A stretch of 64,000 nt of DNA, from NCBI GenBank assembly GCA_002840905.1, contig PHDD01000001.1, positions 124,001 through 188,000 of the forward strand, in the 5' to 3' direction. The stretch comes from Bacteroidetes bacterium HGW-Bacteroidetes-4. GTDB taxonomy: Bacteria; Bacteroidota; Bacteroidia; Bacteroidales; SZUA-534. Made by a program: the position numbers and the translations under genes. Of the stretch, positions 55,481 through 62,994 are shown piece by piece. Under the pieces are notes generated by a model. That model was not told the origin of the DNA. It saw nothing but the letters and a program-made list of their open reading frames with translations, and made no database searches. How positions within the stretch are numbered: position 1 is the first letter of the stretch; every line of letters begins with the position of its first letter.

Positions 55481-56083
55481 AATCAGGTTATATGGTGTTC
55501 CTCTTCCTCTTTCGGCAAGTATTCCGCCAGCCCATTGCAGTATTTAACTATAATGTGTTATTATTTTTAAGGTATAGTTAAAAACTACAACGCCTTTCGG
55601 GTTGCTATCGCAAGGCTGTCACAATTCTTGCAACTTAGTCGTCATCGTCACGGCAGCTCTCAATGTTCTTCAAGCCGCTTCACTCATTTCGCCTGCATTA
55701 CACTTCAGGGCTTCGTAAACTCAACACCTTCCGTTTCATTACAGCTACATTCCTTTCAGCCACTTTCAGCCCATCCGCTGCCAGTGTTAGGCTCGCCTGC
55801 TGGTCGCCACCGGCTGCGGGGCTGTCATGGTTTTTGTGTTTGCCTGTCTAACTTCAATTGATTTTTAACGGTATCCAGGCAAAGAACAAAAACACACGCC
55901 AGCCCCTTGCTGTAAACAGTAGCCATCCTCCGCCCTCATTCTTCGGGTCTCTCCGTCTGCCACCGGTGGCTCCACTCGCTGGCGGCTCGCGATGCTTGTC
56001 CATTGTCCGCAACCCATTTCGCTATCGCTTCATTCATTGCAGCCAATGTCCAGCCGAAAAGCTCAAGGCTGTATAACCTGATT
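55481..56083. repeat. Inverted-repeat-bounded structured segment (~600 bp)
   Basis: AATCAGGTTATA (55481-55492) and TATAACCTGATT (56072-56083) are a perfect 12-bp terminal inverted repeat. Inside are TTTAACTATA/TATAGTTAAA (55543-55582), a nested pair GGGGCTG/CAGCCCC (55818-55906) enclosing TTTGCCTG/CAGGCAAA (55839-55883), and the palindrome GCCACCGGTGGC (55959-55970). This could be a large structured RNA or a MITE-like insertion. Confidence 0.6.
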
Positions 56084-56197
56084 TTCCGACCCACAAATAA
56101 AAATAGCAGTTAACATTAATTCGAAAACAGAAAATAAATCATTATCAAATACACCAAAACATAGTAGCAAAGTTACAGGTATGGTTTGCAAAGCTGA

Positions 56198-56271
56198 CAA
56201 GGGTACGCTACGCCAGCCTCAAAAAATCTCCACACCTTCTACGTCGGGTAGTATTTTTTGGTCTGCCCTTG
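56198..56271. repeat. Long hairpin, copy 1, with conserved loop
   Basis: CAAGGG (56198-56203) pairs with CCCTTG (56266-56271). Inside, AAAAAATCTCCACACC begins and GTCGGGTAGTATTTTTT ends a 39-base core (56221-56259) that is nearly identical to copy 2. Confidence 0.65.
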
Positions 56272-56581
56272 CACCATTGCCCCCCAACCTGTGCCAATCG
56301 GGCATTATGTTTTACTGCATATTACGCCGTAGGTTGGCTGGCTGGTGGTTAGTCGCCTACATTCACAGTTCAGCACGTTTCCGCCTTCATTTCATTGGTG
56401 GTTCAGTGCCGTTGGTCTCCCTTCAGCTCTTGTGGCTACAGTTCTCAATTGGTAAGCTGCCCTTTTAGGGTGGCTTCCTTTTTTTTGGAATATTTGAAAT
56501 TTAAACCAGTTATATTTCCAAAAATAAAAAAGTACAGCAAAGAAAGGTGGGCTTCCCTCGGTGCCCTCGCTCAACGTTTTA

Positions 56582-56659
56582 TCAAGGTCAAGCCCTTTGG
56601 GTTTTTGAAAAAATCTCCACACCTCCTTTGTCGGGTAGTATTTTTTCAAAAAACCTTGA
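56582..56659. repeat. Long hairpin, copy 2, with conserved loop
   Basis: TCAAGGT (56582-56588) pairs with ACCTTGA (56653-56659), and TTTTTGAAAAAAT (56602-56614) pairs with ATTTTTTCAAAAA (56640-56652). The loop shares the CTCCACACCT and GTCGGGTAGT blocks with copy 1. The outer stem sequence differs from copy 1 but pairing is kept. Confidence 0.7.
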
Positions 56660-56779
56660 CAAAACAACCCAGCCCACCTGATACAAGGCTTTCTTTTTTC
56701 TTTTTTTTCGGTTTTTTCTTTTCTCTTTTAAAAATATGTGTGCGAAGCGAAGCAGAGCAAAATTTTAATCGCTCGTACT

Positions 56780-57208
56780 ATGAAAACTTACAACATCAAA
56801 ACTTATCGAAACGGAAATGAAATAATAAAACCTCATTTCTTTATTTTGAACAAGGGGATGAATAGCGGCAAACCGCTTGATATACCTTGTACTAATTGCT
56901 TTACGTTTTCTTGTAGTTCAGAAACTGATAAAGATTTCTATTACTGGTTACTATTCGGTTTATGGCGTACAAAACTATTCCACCCATTTTTGAGAGGCAC
57001 AGTAATTCCTTTTATTACTCTGTCAGATTTGTGTAAATGTATCCAGACAGGTACTGAACACGCAAATCAAGATTTAAAAAGGTTCAACAAACATATTGAA
57101 GCTTTAAAGTTTCTGGATTTGAAGGAAAAGCAATTTCACCAAAATTTACAACTCATTGATGACACCCGAAAGATGATATTTTACGAATATAGAAGGAGGC
57201 AGTTTTAA
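56780..57208 (+). CDS. DUF6943-like mobile-element protein
   Basis: With the ATG at 56780 the product is 142 residues (MKTYNIKTYRNGNEIIKPHF). The upstream part of the track ORF is atypical. The core HFFILNKGMNSGKPLDIPCTNCFTFSC, FYYWLLFGLWRTKLFHPFLRGTVIPFITLSDL matches what I recall of DUF6943, a small family common on Bacteroidota integrative elements. Two cysteines (PCTNCF) could bind metal. Function unknown. A terminator overlaps its stop codon. Confidence 0.78.
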   Translation: MKTYNIKTYRNGNEIIKPHFFILNKGMNSGKPLDIPCTNCFTFSCSSETDKDFYYWLLFGLWRTKLFHPFLRGTVIPFITLSDLCKCIQTGTEHANQDLKRFNKHIEALKFLDLKEKQFHQNLQLIDDTRKMIFYEYRRRQF

Positions 57209-57220
57209 CCTGCCTTTTTC
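57197..57220 (+). terminator. Terminator of the DUF6943-like gene
   Basis: AGGCAG (57197-57202) and CTGCCT (57210-57215) followed by a T-run. The stem begins within the last codons of the gene. Confidence 0.75.
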
Positions 57221-57406
57221 ACTTATCTGAGCTGCCATTTTTGAACTGTCATAGCAAAATGGTGCAACATTCTGCATAAGCACCTTGAAACCTCTAAATG
57301 CCTGATTATTGATATATATTGGCTGAAAATGCAAGGGCAAAATCATGTTAACTCCGTGTCAAGTCCAAGCAAAAATTAATTTGTTTAACAAAAAAATCTC
57401 TTTAAG

Positions 57407-58048
57407 ATGGGTAAAATTTCTCAAGGTATCTTAGGTGGTTTCTCCGGCAAAGTTGGAAACGTTATCGGAGGAAACTGGAAAGGAATCGACTACATGAGGG
57501 TACGTCCTGCAAGTGTAGCGAATCCACAAACAGCAGGTCAGGTTGACCAGCGTACAAGGTTCTCAACTGCTTTGCAGTTCTTACAGCCTTTAAAAGGCTT
57601 TATTAAAGTTGGTTTTCGCAATTATGCGATTAAAATGACCGAGTTTAATAGTGCAATGTCCTACAATGTTCAAAATGCAATTATCGGTGATTATCCCGAC
57701 TTCATAATTGATTTTGATGCAGCTTTAGTTAGTAGAGGTGGTTTAACAGCTGCTTTAAACCCTTCGGCAGGTTCTGACCTTGCAGGTTCGGTTCAATTCA
57801 ATTGGGATGATAATTCCATTGATGGGAACGCAAAACCAACTGACCGTGCAATGGTATTGGTTTACAATCCAAGTAGAAATGAAGCGGTATTTGTAACCGA
57901 TGGTTCATTAAGAAGTGCAGGTACACACACTATAACAGTACCAAACATTTATTCCGGTGATAATGTGTTTGCATTTATCTCATTCATTAGTGAAGACGGA
58001 AAACAAGTTTCAAACAGTCGATACATTGGTAGTGTTGTTGTTGCATAG
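57407..58048 (+). CDS. DUF6266 family protein
   Basis: The 213-residue protein starts MGKISQGILGGFSGKVGNVIGGNWKGIDYMRVRP. This and the following VANPQTAGQVDQRTRFSTALQFLQPLKGFIKVGF are the signature of DUF6266, a family almost confined to Bacteroidota and often seen on mobile elements. The second half is beta-rich (DRAMVLVYNPSRNEAVFV, DNVFAFISFISEDG). It has no signal peptide. The role is unknown; a structural or phage-derived role has been suspected but I cannot show it. It is the last gene of the island and has its own terminator. Confidence 0.85.
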   Translation: MGKISQGILGGFSGKVGNVIGGNWKGIDYMRVRPASVANPQTAGQVDQRTRFSTALQFLQPLKGFIKVGFRNYAIKMTEFNSAMSYNVQNAIIGDYPDFIIDFDAALVSRGGLTAALNPSAGSDLAGSVQFNWDDNSIDGNAKPTDRAMVLVYNPSRNEAVFVTDGSLRSAGTHTITVPNIYSGDNVFAFISFISEDGKQVSNSRYIGSVVVA

Positions 58049-58066
58049 TTTTGGATTGATTCTTTC

Positions 58067-58102
58067 AGTAAAAACCGCTTTCTTTATGGAGGCGGTTTTA
58101 CT
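58067..58102 (+). terminator. Terminator of the DUF6266 gene
   Basis: AGTAAAAACCGC and GCGGTTTTACT pair with one bulged A around a 13-base loop, ~20 bases after the stop. Confidence 0.75.
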
Positions 58103-58160
58103 CTTTAAAATTCCCACTCTTTTTTCTTATCTTTACCACCTGTTAACACTTTATAATTAA

Positions 58161-58182
58161 TTATTTGTTGCTTATTTGTTGC
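58161..58182. repeat. Candidate integrase arm-type sites near attR
   Basis: TTATTTGTTGC occurs twice in direct tandem (58161-58171, 58172-58182), 46 bases inside the right repeat. It shares ATTTGTTGC with the left-end repeats. Confidence 0.6.
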
Positions 58183-58228
58183 TCAACTGCTGTAAGTAAT
58201 TAATAATCAGTATTGCTTTATATTCTGT

Positions 58229-58241
58229 ATAGGAAAGTAAA
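58229..58241. repeat. Right attachment site (attR core)
   Basis: ATAGGAAAGTAAA is identical to 33501-33513 and sits in TTCTGTATAGGAAAGTAA, which reads Phe-Cys-Ile-Gly-Lys-stop, the same peptide as the mnmE C-terminus with different synonymous codons. Confidence 0.85.
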
Positions 58242-58666
58242 TAGTGATTAATTCATTTTAGGCAAAACGATTACATCTTTTTAATCATGAAACAGCGAAT
58301 GAGAAAATTGATTGGGTATAGTAGTTTTTAAAACCCCTTGGCTTGAATTGCTTTGACATTCTTTGCCAAAGAGGCAATTATTTTTTGTCATTTTTTCACT
58401 TTCCCAGATTTGGCTCATATTGTGAACCTGTGGCTTGAATCTACGCTTCCAGCATAAATGTCATTTCTTATGTAAATTCAAAAAAGTTCGATACCTTACA
58501 ATTTATCTTATATTCATAGAGGATAGGGCAAGTAAAGCTATGTATTGCCTTTAGGTACACGACTAATTGAAAGTCTGTTAAATTAAGACACCTATTCCGG
58601 GCAAATAAAATGTCCTCTTAACGCAACCAAATCCTGTTAAAAGGTATCTGCTTAGAAAATTTTTTT
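58242..58666. other. Gene-free region right of the island
   Basis: This 425-base region lies between attR and the first lipoprotein gene. It contains one terminator-like hairpin (58346-58386) and otherwise no visible gene. It should correspond to the original sequence downstream of mnmE. Confidence 0.5.
58346..58386 (+). terminator. Probable original mnmE terminator, displaced by the insertion
   Basis: AATTGC-TTTG (58346-58355) pairs with CAAAGAGGCAATT (58367-58379) and a T-run follows. It lies ~105 bases right of attR, where the end of the original mnmE transcript would be. Confidence 0.5.
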
Positions 58667-59125
58667 ATGAAAAAAATTTTTAGCCCCATCCTTTTAATTT
58701 GTCTGTTAGCCTGTTCATGCGAAAAGGATAACAACAGCGACTTCAATTTAGGTGAAGGAATAGAGTTATACCTTACCCAAACACCTTATATCGCTAGTTT
58801 AGAACAAGATTACAGTCAGGTTGACTTCGATACCATTTTATTGGAAAACACCCCAATGCTGCGTTATAACCAGCTGGTTAAATACGATACCGCAAACCAT
58901 AAACTTACTCTGGCCATTTCGCACGATTCGTTAAAGATTGGTGATGCCGCCGTTTATGGACGTATGTTTGTGCTCACAATCGACAAAGAACCTGTTTACT
59001 GTGGCTTTTATTGGCCGCTAATTTCTTCAATACCCTGTCTCTGGGTTTTTATTGAGGAACCCTATTACGAATTGGATGGTTTGGCCGACAATGAAATTAT
59101 GATACGTTTTAATTCGCAACTTTAA
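58667..59125 (+). CDS. Small lipoprotein of unknown function
   Basis: The 152-residue product has a lipoprotein signal peptide (MKKIFSPILLICLLACSCEKD) with a cysteine at the lipobox (LACSC). The mature part is a short beta-rich domain (YTSL-free; LRYNQLVKYDTANHKLTLAIS, GRMFVLTIDKEPVYCGFYWPLIS). It has no catalytic motif. It begins a run of small exported proteins after the island. I do not recognise the family. Confidence 0.72.
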   Translation: MKKIFSPILLICLLACSCEKDNNSDFNLGEGIELYLTQTPYIASLEQDYSQVDFDTILLENTPMLRYNQLVKYDTANHKLTLAISHDSLKIGDAAVYGRMFVLTIDKEPVYCGFYWPLISSIPCLWVFIEEPYYELDGLADNEIMIRFNSQL

Positions 59126-59227
59126 ACCGATCCCCGACTTGATTCGCGTTTGGTGGAACGCTTAAAAAAAGATAATAAATTTAGATGATGCATAACCAGA
59201 GTTTTAATTAACAAATACTGCCTTAAA

Positions 59228-59845
59228 ATGAGAAAATCAATTGTTATTCTTTTATCGTTTATAATGATTAATCAGTACGCAACTGCACAGGTAAACGCTC
59301 CTAAGTTATTAAACGGTAAAATTGGACTTACCTTTTCTTCTTTTGGAGAAAACCAGGTATTTCGATTTAGTGAATATGACGGAGCTCCGGGTTATGAAAG
59401 CGATTATTTTAGGACCCTGGGAATCAGTTGGATTTATCCGGTGAACGCTTGGTTGGAATTCGAAACAGGAGTAGAATTCGCAGAACACCATATCACAATA
59501 AATCCCACGTTGCCTCCCGATTTAGAAAATACTTCTCGCCCGGCCAATTTTTCCTTAATTAATGTACCTTTCTCGTTAAGAGCTAATTTTTTAAAATATT
59601 TTTTCATGAATGGGGGGTTAATTTTAGATATTGATGCTTCAACATCCAGTTCAATCGACAATCAAACCGGGATTGGAACCTTACTGGGTTTTGCTGCAAA
59701 ATACGATTTCAGCTTTGGGCTTACCGCTTTTGTAAATCCTTATTTTAAGGTTCATTCCATAATGCCTTTCCAGGATTCCGATCATCATCAAAGGGTATGG
59801 GAAAATGGCGTAAGGCTTGGCTTAACTTACGACTTTGGAAAGTAG
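59228..59845 (+). CDS. Outer-membrane beta-barrel protein
   Basis: The 205-residue product has a signal peptide (MRKSIVILLSFIMINQYATAQ) and alternating amphipathic strands with the terminal pattern GVRLGLTYDFGK, typical of small OmpX/porin-like barrels of about 8 strands in Bacteroidota. It probably sits in the outer membrane. Substrate and role are unknown. It lies between two lipoprotein genes in the same direction with gaps of ~75-100 bases. Confidence 0.8.
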   Translation: MRKSIVILLSFIMINQYATAQVNAPKLLNGKIGLTFSSFGENQVFRFSEYDGAPGYESDYFRTLGISWIYPVNAWLEFETGVEFAEHHITINPTLPPDLENTSRPANFSLINVPFSLRANFLKYFFMNGGLILDIDASTSSSIDNQTGIGTLLGFAAKYDFSFGLTAFVNPYFKVHSIMPFQDSDHHQRVWENGVRLGLTYDFGK

Positions 59846-59922
59846 GATTTTAAAAACTTTTAACAACAGCATTCATTTATAAAGTTAACCTGCATAAACA
59901 AATAACTAACTCTAAAACAATT

Positions 59923-60474
59923 ATGAAGAAGCTGATTTATATTTTACTTTTCGGACTGTTTTTAGTGAATTGCGAAAAAGACGATTCCCTAAGCAGTGTC
60001 GATAGAAATGTGATTACTGAAGATGGCTCGGTTCCCTTTGAGGAATTGCTGATTCTGATGAATTTAAAAACAAGCGACAGTACGTATTTGGTAGTTAAGT
60101 CGATTGATTCAGTGAGTATTTTCATTAACAATTACCAATGGAGCAAAAGCAACTCTCTTATTCTCGACACATCGAAAGTTAACAAAACCTTGGTAGGGAA
60201 TAGCTACCAGACCAAACAAAAAATTAATTATTTGATTATCGCAAATCAACACATCGAAGAACCCGCTTATACTACGGCCGGAGAATTTGCCCAATACCTG
60301 AATGCCGTTTACGAACTGAAACCGGGAGAATATGCCTGTTTAATAGAATCGTTTCAAATTACTTTTAACGATAATTCAACAAAAATTTATTATCCTTTTG
60401 ATTACACCACTTTTAAAGTGGAACAAAATTCAAGAAGCGCTTATATTGGTGAAATCGAGATAAAAATTAATTAA
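59923..60474 (+). CDS. Lipoprotein of unknown function
   Basis: The 183-residue product has a lipoprotein signal (MKKLIYILLFGLFLVNCEKDD) with the cysteine at residue 17. The mature protein is short and beta-rich (DSTYLVVKSIDSVSIFINNYQW, YACLIESFQITFNDNSTKIYYPFDYTTFKVE). It ends directly before the next ATG (60475), so the two genes are translationally coupled. No known family recognised. Confidence 0.75.
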   Translation: MKKLIYILLFGLFLVNCEKDDSLSSVDRNVITEDGSVPFEELLILMNLKTSDSTYLVVKSIDSVSIFINNYQWSKSNSLILDTSKVNKTLVGNSYQTKQKINYLIIANQHIEEPAYTTAGEFAQYLNAVYELKPGEYACLIESFQITFNDNSTKIYYPFDYTTFKVEQNSRSAYIGEIEIKIN

Positions 60475-60825
60475 ATGAAGACATTAAAACTCATACTCCT
60501 GGTTTTTGCATTGGGAATCATGCAATCATGCTATAAACCGGCAACTATCCGGGTACAAAACAATATTACACAGGTAAAGATTGTAGATGTAAAATGGGGA
60601 GAGGTTTACCTGGCAACAGAATTGCTTCCCGGAGAAACTTCTGAAAAAAGTTCTATTGAAAAATATGAAAAGGAATTGCTGGGTAAACATCCGGTTTCAT
60701 TTATAATGACAGCAAATAACAAGTCAATTTACCTTGAAACAGAAGAAGAATTCTTATTGAATGAAGACGACGATATATTGATAATTTTAACCGACGACAC
60801 CCAGGTAAAAAATCCCAACGAATAA
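60475..60825 (+). CDS. Small lipoprotein coupled to the upstream lipoprotein gene
   Basis: The 116-residue product has a signal peptide with a lipobox cysteine (MKTLKLILLVFALGIMQSCYK). A small domain follows (ATIRVQNNITQVKIVDVKWGEVYLATELLPGETSEK) that looks like an Ig-like or transthyretin-like beta fold. It starts on the base after the previous stop, forming a two-gene unit. A CCGCTG/CAGCGG hairpin ~100 bases downstream may terminate the transcript. Confidence 0.75.
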   Translation: MKTLKLILLVFALGIMQSCYKPATIRVQNNITQVKIVDVKWGEVYLATELLPGETSEKSSIEKYEKELLGKHPVSFIMTANNKSIYLETEEEFLLNEDDDILIILTDDTQVKNPNE

Positions 60826-61154
60826 TCTGGCGTATCACACGGAAGCTTTCAGTTGGTCAATTCTTAAAAGAAAAACACCTTAGATGAGCAAGAACTGCAA
60901 TTGAAAGTTATCTGAAAGAAATTCCGCTGAAGGCAGCGGCTTTTATCTAAAACCAAATTTATCTGTAAATGCTTGCCTGCTTTGGTGCAACTATGGTTTT
61001 TTGTTGGTTAATCCATAAAACAGCCTGCTATAATATTGTGTTTCTTCTTGTTAATTACCTCCTTACAATTGAAAATATCAGTATTATAATTTACTTTTAT
61101 TATTGTTTTTTTTATGTCAACTGGCTTTAAAAAATCAATTGTAAATTAACGATT
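60826..61154. other. Gene-free region before the membrane protein
   Basis: This 329-base gap contains the hairpin at 60924-60939 and AT-rich sequence; no gene or clear promoter is seen. Confidence 0.4.
60924..60947 (+). terminator. Weak terminator after the lipoprotein pair
   Basis: CCGCTG and CAGCGG form a 6-bp stem with an AAGG loop, followed by CTTTTAT. Confidence 0.5.
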
Positions 61155-61862
61155 ATGGAAACCCAGAAATCACAAAAAACGTTTTTGACGTTTGGATTTT
61201 ATACATCCATTTTTATGTCATTGCTAACCCTGGTAACCTTTGGTTTCGCTATAACTGCAATTCCTTCTGCCGGACCATACTGTCCGGGTAATTGTATGGA
61301 TTATCCGTTTCCCGATATACTTTTATATTACCCAAGAGATTACCGTTGGATGTATCTGGCTATTTTTCAGTTGTTTGCTTTTGTGGTTTTTATGGTAAGC
61401 AATCATTATATTGCTAACGCGACGAAAAAACTTTTTACCTTCCTTAGCATTGCTTTTGCATTGATTTCAGCTACCGTTTTATTGCTGGCTTATTTTACCC
61501 AGTTTTCAGTGGTCCCAATTAGCGTAATGAAAGGTGAGACCGATGGAATAGCCTTAATAACCCAATATAACGAACATGGTTTGTTTATTGCCATGGAAGA
61601 GTTGGGGTATATTAGTATGTCTCTTGCCTTGTTTTTTCTGGCCTTTGCTTTCACAAAGCTTTACCGCTTGGAAAGAGGAATACGCATTATTCTGATAGGC
61701 CAATTATTTTTAAATGTTTTTGCTTTTCTGTTTTACGCACTCAAATTCGGAATTGAAAGAAGTTACCTGTTCGAAGTGGCCACCATCACCATTAACTGGT
61801 TGACACTTATTATTACGGGCTTGCTAATAGGAATGTATTATCGGCAAAAAATTAGATACTAA
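61155..61862 (+). CDS. Multi-pass membrane protein of unknown function
   Basis: The 235-residue protein has six likely transmembrane helices: YTSIFMSLLTLVTFGFAITAI, YLAIFQLFAFVVFMVSNHYI, LFTFLSIAFALISATVLLLAYF, MSLALFFLAFAFTKL, IILIGQLFLNVFAFLFYALK and INWLTLIITGLLIGMYY. A cysteine-containing loop (PYCPGNCMDYPF) lies between the first two. The pattern is like the DUF998-type family of uncharacterised membrane proteins, but I cannot assign it. It appears to be a single gene. Confidence 0.75.
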   Translation: METQKSQKTFLTFGFYTSIFMSLLTLVTFGFAITAIPSAGPYCPGNCMDYPFPDILLYYPRDYRWMYLAIFQLFAFVVFMVSNHYIANATKKLFTFLSIAFALISATVLLLAYFTQFSVVPISVMKGETDGIALITQYNEHGLFIAMEELGYISMSLALFFLAFAFTKLYRLERGIRIILIGQLFLNVFAFLFYALKFGIERSYLFEVATITINWLTLIITGLLIGMYYRQKIRY

Positions 61863-61904
61863 TTCAAGGAAATATTTATTAGTAATAAATTTAAAAATAC
61901 GATT

Positions 61905-62390
61905 ATGAGAAAACTTGCAGTTGTTTTTTTATTAATTACCACAAGCATGACATTTATCTTAGCTCAGAATGTTAATGAGGCTATTGTAATGAAAAGAGTT
62001 TTGGGTGGTTATCAGTTTTATCAGGGTGCAAACCGATTAAATATGAATCAACTGGTTAATGCCATGAGACCCAATGAGCAGGCTTACCTGCAAATTAAAT
62101 CAGCAAAGTCGACCTATACTTTAGCTGCTATTGTTGGGGCAACAGGTGGTTTTTTGGTTGGTTGGCCTCTAGGTACAGCGCTGGGTGGTGGTGAACCTAA
62201 TTGGGTTATGGCAGGTGTGGGTGTCGGTTTAATTGGAGTTTCTATTCCTTTAACTCGAAGCTTTAATAGAAAGGCCGAACAGGCGATTGACACTTTTAAT
62301 AACGGACTTCAATCCAATTCATTTTGGGAGAATACCGAATTAAAACTGGCCATGACAGGCAATGGAATAGGTTTGGTTTTCAGGTTTTAA
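61905..62390 (+). CDS. Exported protein with a glycine-rich hydrophobic segment
   Basis: The 161-residue product has a signal peptide (MRKLAVVFLLITTSMTFILAQ). Two hydrophobic glycine-rich stretches in the middle (LAAIVGATGGFLVGWPLGTAL, VMAGVGVGLIGVSIPLT) resemble membrane-spanning hairpins in a small family of Bacteroidota secreted proteins. The C-terminus (LKLAMTGNGIGLVFRF) ends with the Phe expected of an outer-membrane strand. Function unknown. It lies 42 bases after the membrane protein gene. Confidence 0.7.
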   Translation: MRKLAVVFLLITTSMTFILAQNVNEAIVMKRVLGGYQFYQGANRLNMNQLVNAMRPNEQAYLQIKSAKSTYTLAAIVGATGGFLVGWPLGTALGGGEPNWVMAGVGVGLIGVSIPLTRSFNRKAEQAIDTFNNGLQSNSFWENTELKLAMTGNGIGLVFRF

Positions 62391-62428
62391 CCTGCTGCAT
62401 ACACTAAAAAACCTTTGGAAACGACAGA

Positions 62429-62983
62429 TTGAAAAAATACGAAACAATAGGCAGTTGTGGAATTGATTGTGGACTCTGCCCCAGGTATCATACCAAAGGC
62501 GATTCTGCGTGTCCCGGATGTGGTGGATTGAATTTTAAAGATAAACATCCTTCTTGTGGCTATTTAACTTGTTGCGCTGGTAAAAAAGGATTCGAAGTAT
62601 GTTCATTTTGTAATGAGTTTCCCTGTAAGCGGTTCGAATCGGAGAAAGATGGCTATGACTCATTTGTAACACACCAAAGAATAATGCCAAATCTTTACTT
62701 TATTAAAGAAAATGGTATCGATGAATTTCTGGAGCAGCAAAAAATCAGGATGGAAATTCTGGCCGGTATGCTCGCTAATTTTGACGAGGGTCGCACCAAA
62801 AGTTTTTTTTGCTTGAGTTGTGCATTACTACCGCTCGACCAATTATTGACCTTATACATTGTTTTAAAAGCAGATGTTGCCGAATCGGTCGATTTAAAAG
62901 ATAAAAACAAAAAAGCAAGAACCCTTTTTACTGATGCAGCCAGAAGCTTGTCAATAAGTCTTAGGTTAAATAAAAAGTTATAA
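62429..62983 (+). CDS. DUF3795-like cysteine-rich protein
   Basis: The 184-residue protein starts at a TTG. Its first 75 residues contain cysteine pairs in the DUF3795 pattern: SCGIDCGLCPRYHTKG, ACPGCGGLNFKDKHPSCGYLTCCAGKKG, CSFCNEFPCKRFE. These probably bind zinc or an iron-sulphur cluster. The helical C-terminal half has another cysteine motif (FFCLSCALLP). DUF3795 proteins are widespread in anaerobes but of unknown function. A related protein is encoded 11 bases downstream. Confidence 0.78.
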   Translation: MKKYETIGSCGIDCGLCPRYHTKGDSACPGCGGLNFKDKHPSCGYLTCCAGKKGFEVCSFCNEFPCKRFESEKDGYDSFVTHQRIMPNLYFIKENGIDEFLEQQKIRMEILAGMLANFDEGRTKSFFCLSCALLPLDQLLTLYIVLKADVAESVDLKDKNKKARTLFTDAARSLSISLRLNKKL

Positions 62984-62994
62984 TACAATAGCTT

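Larger units (their letters stand above)
55442..56779. other. Structured noncoding region of the island
   Basis: About 1.3 kb between the HNH gene and the DUF6943 gene has no convincing coding region. The short ORFs here have no family resemblance and poor composition. The first ~600 bases are clearly richer in G+C than the island and full of nested inverted repeats. The second part holds two related long hairpins. It may encode structured RNA or serve as an origin or transfer site. Confidence 0.6.
33501..58241. mobile_element. Integrative element (defence island) inserted at the 3' end of mnmE
   Basis: A 13-bp direct repeat, ATAGGAAAGTAAA, occurs at 33501-33513 and 58229-58241. The left copy is the end of mnmE, and the right copy sits in TTCTGTATAGGAAAGTAA, which would also encode FCIGK-stop. 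Just inside the left repeat are an Xis-like gene and a tyrosine integrase, and TTGTTGC-type repeats lie inside both ends. The content is accessory: VirE-like replication genes, type I restriction-modification, a pAgo operon and small mobile-element families. It is visibly more AT-rich than the flanks. No relaxase, coupling protein or conjugation gene was found, so it is not a complete conjugative element. Confidence 0.88.

Noticed and set aside
55628-56468. Several plus-strand ORFs (77, 62, 72 and 95 residues) in the structured region
   Set aside because: Overlapping frames with Ser/Pro/His-rich, family-free sequence; the DNA is explained better by nested inverted repeats.
56392-56820. 91- and 141-residue ORFs overlapping the twin-hairpin region
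   Set aside because: They run through the hairpin repeats and T-runs, giving low-complexity Phe/Lys sequence.
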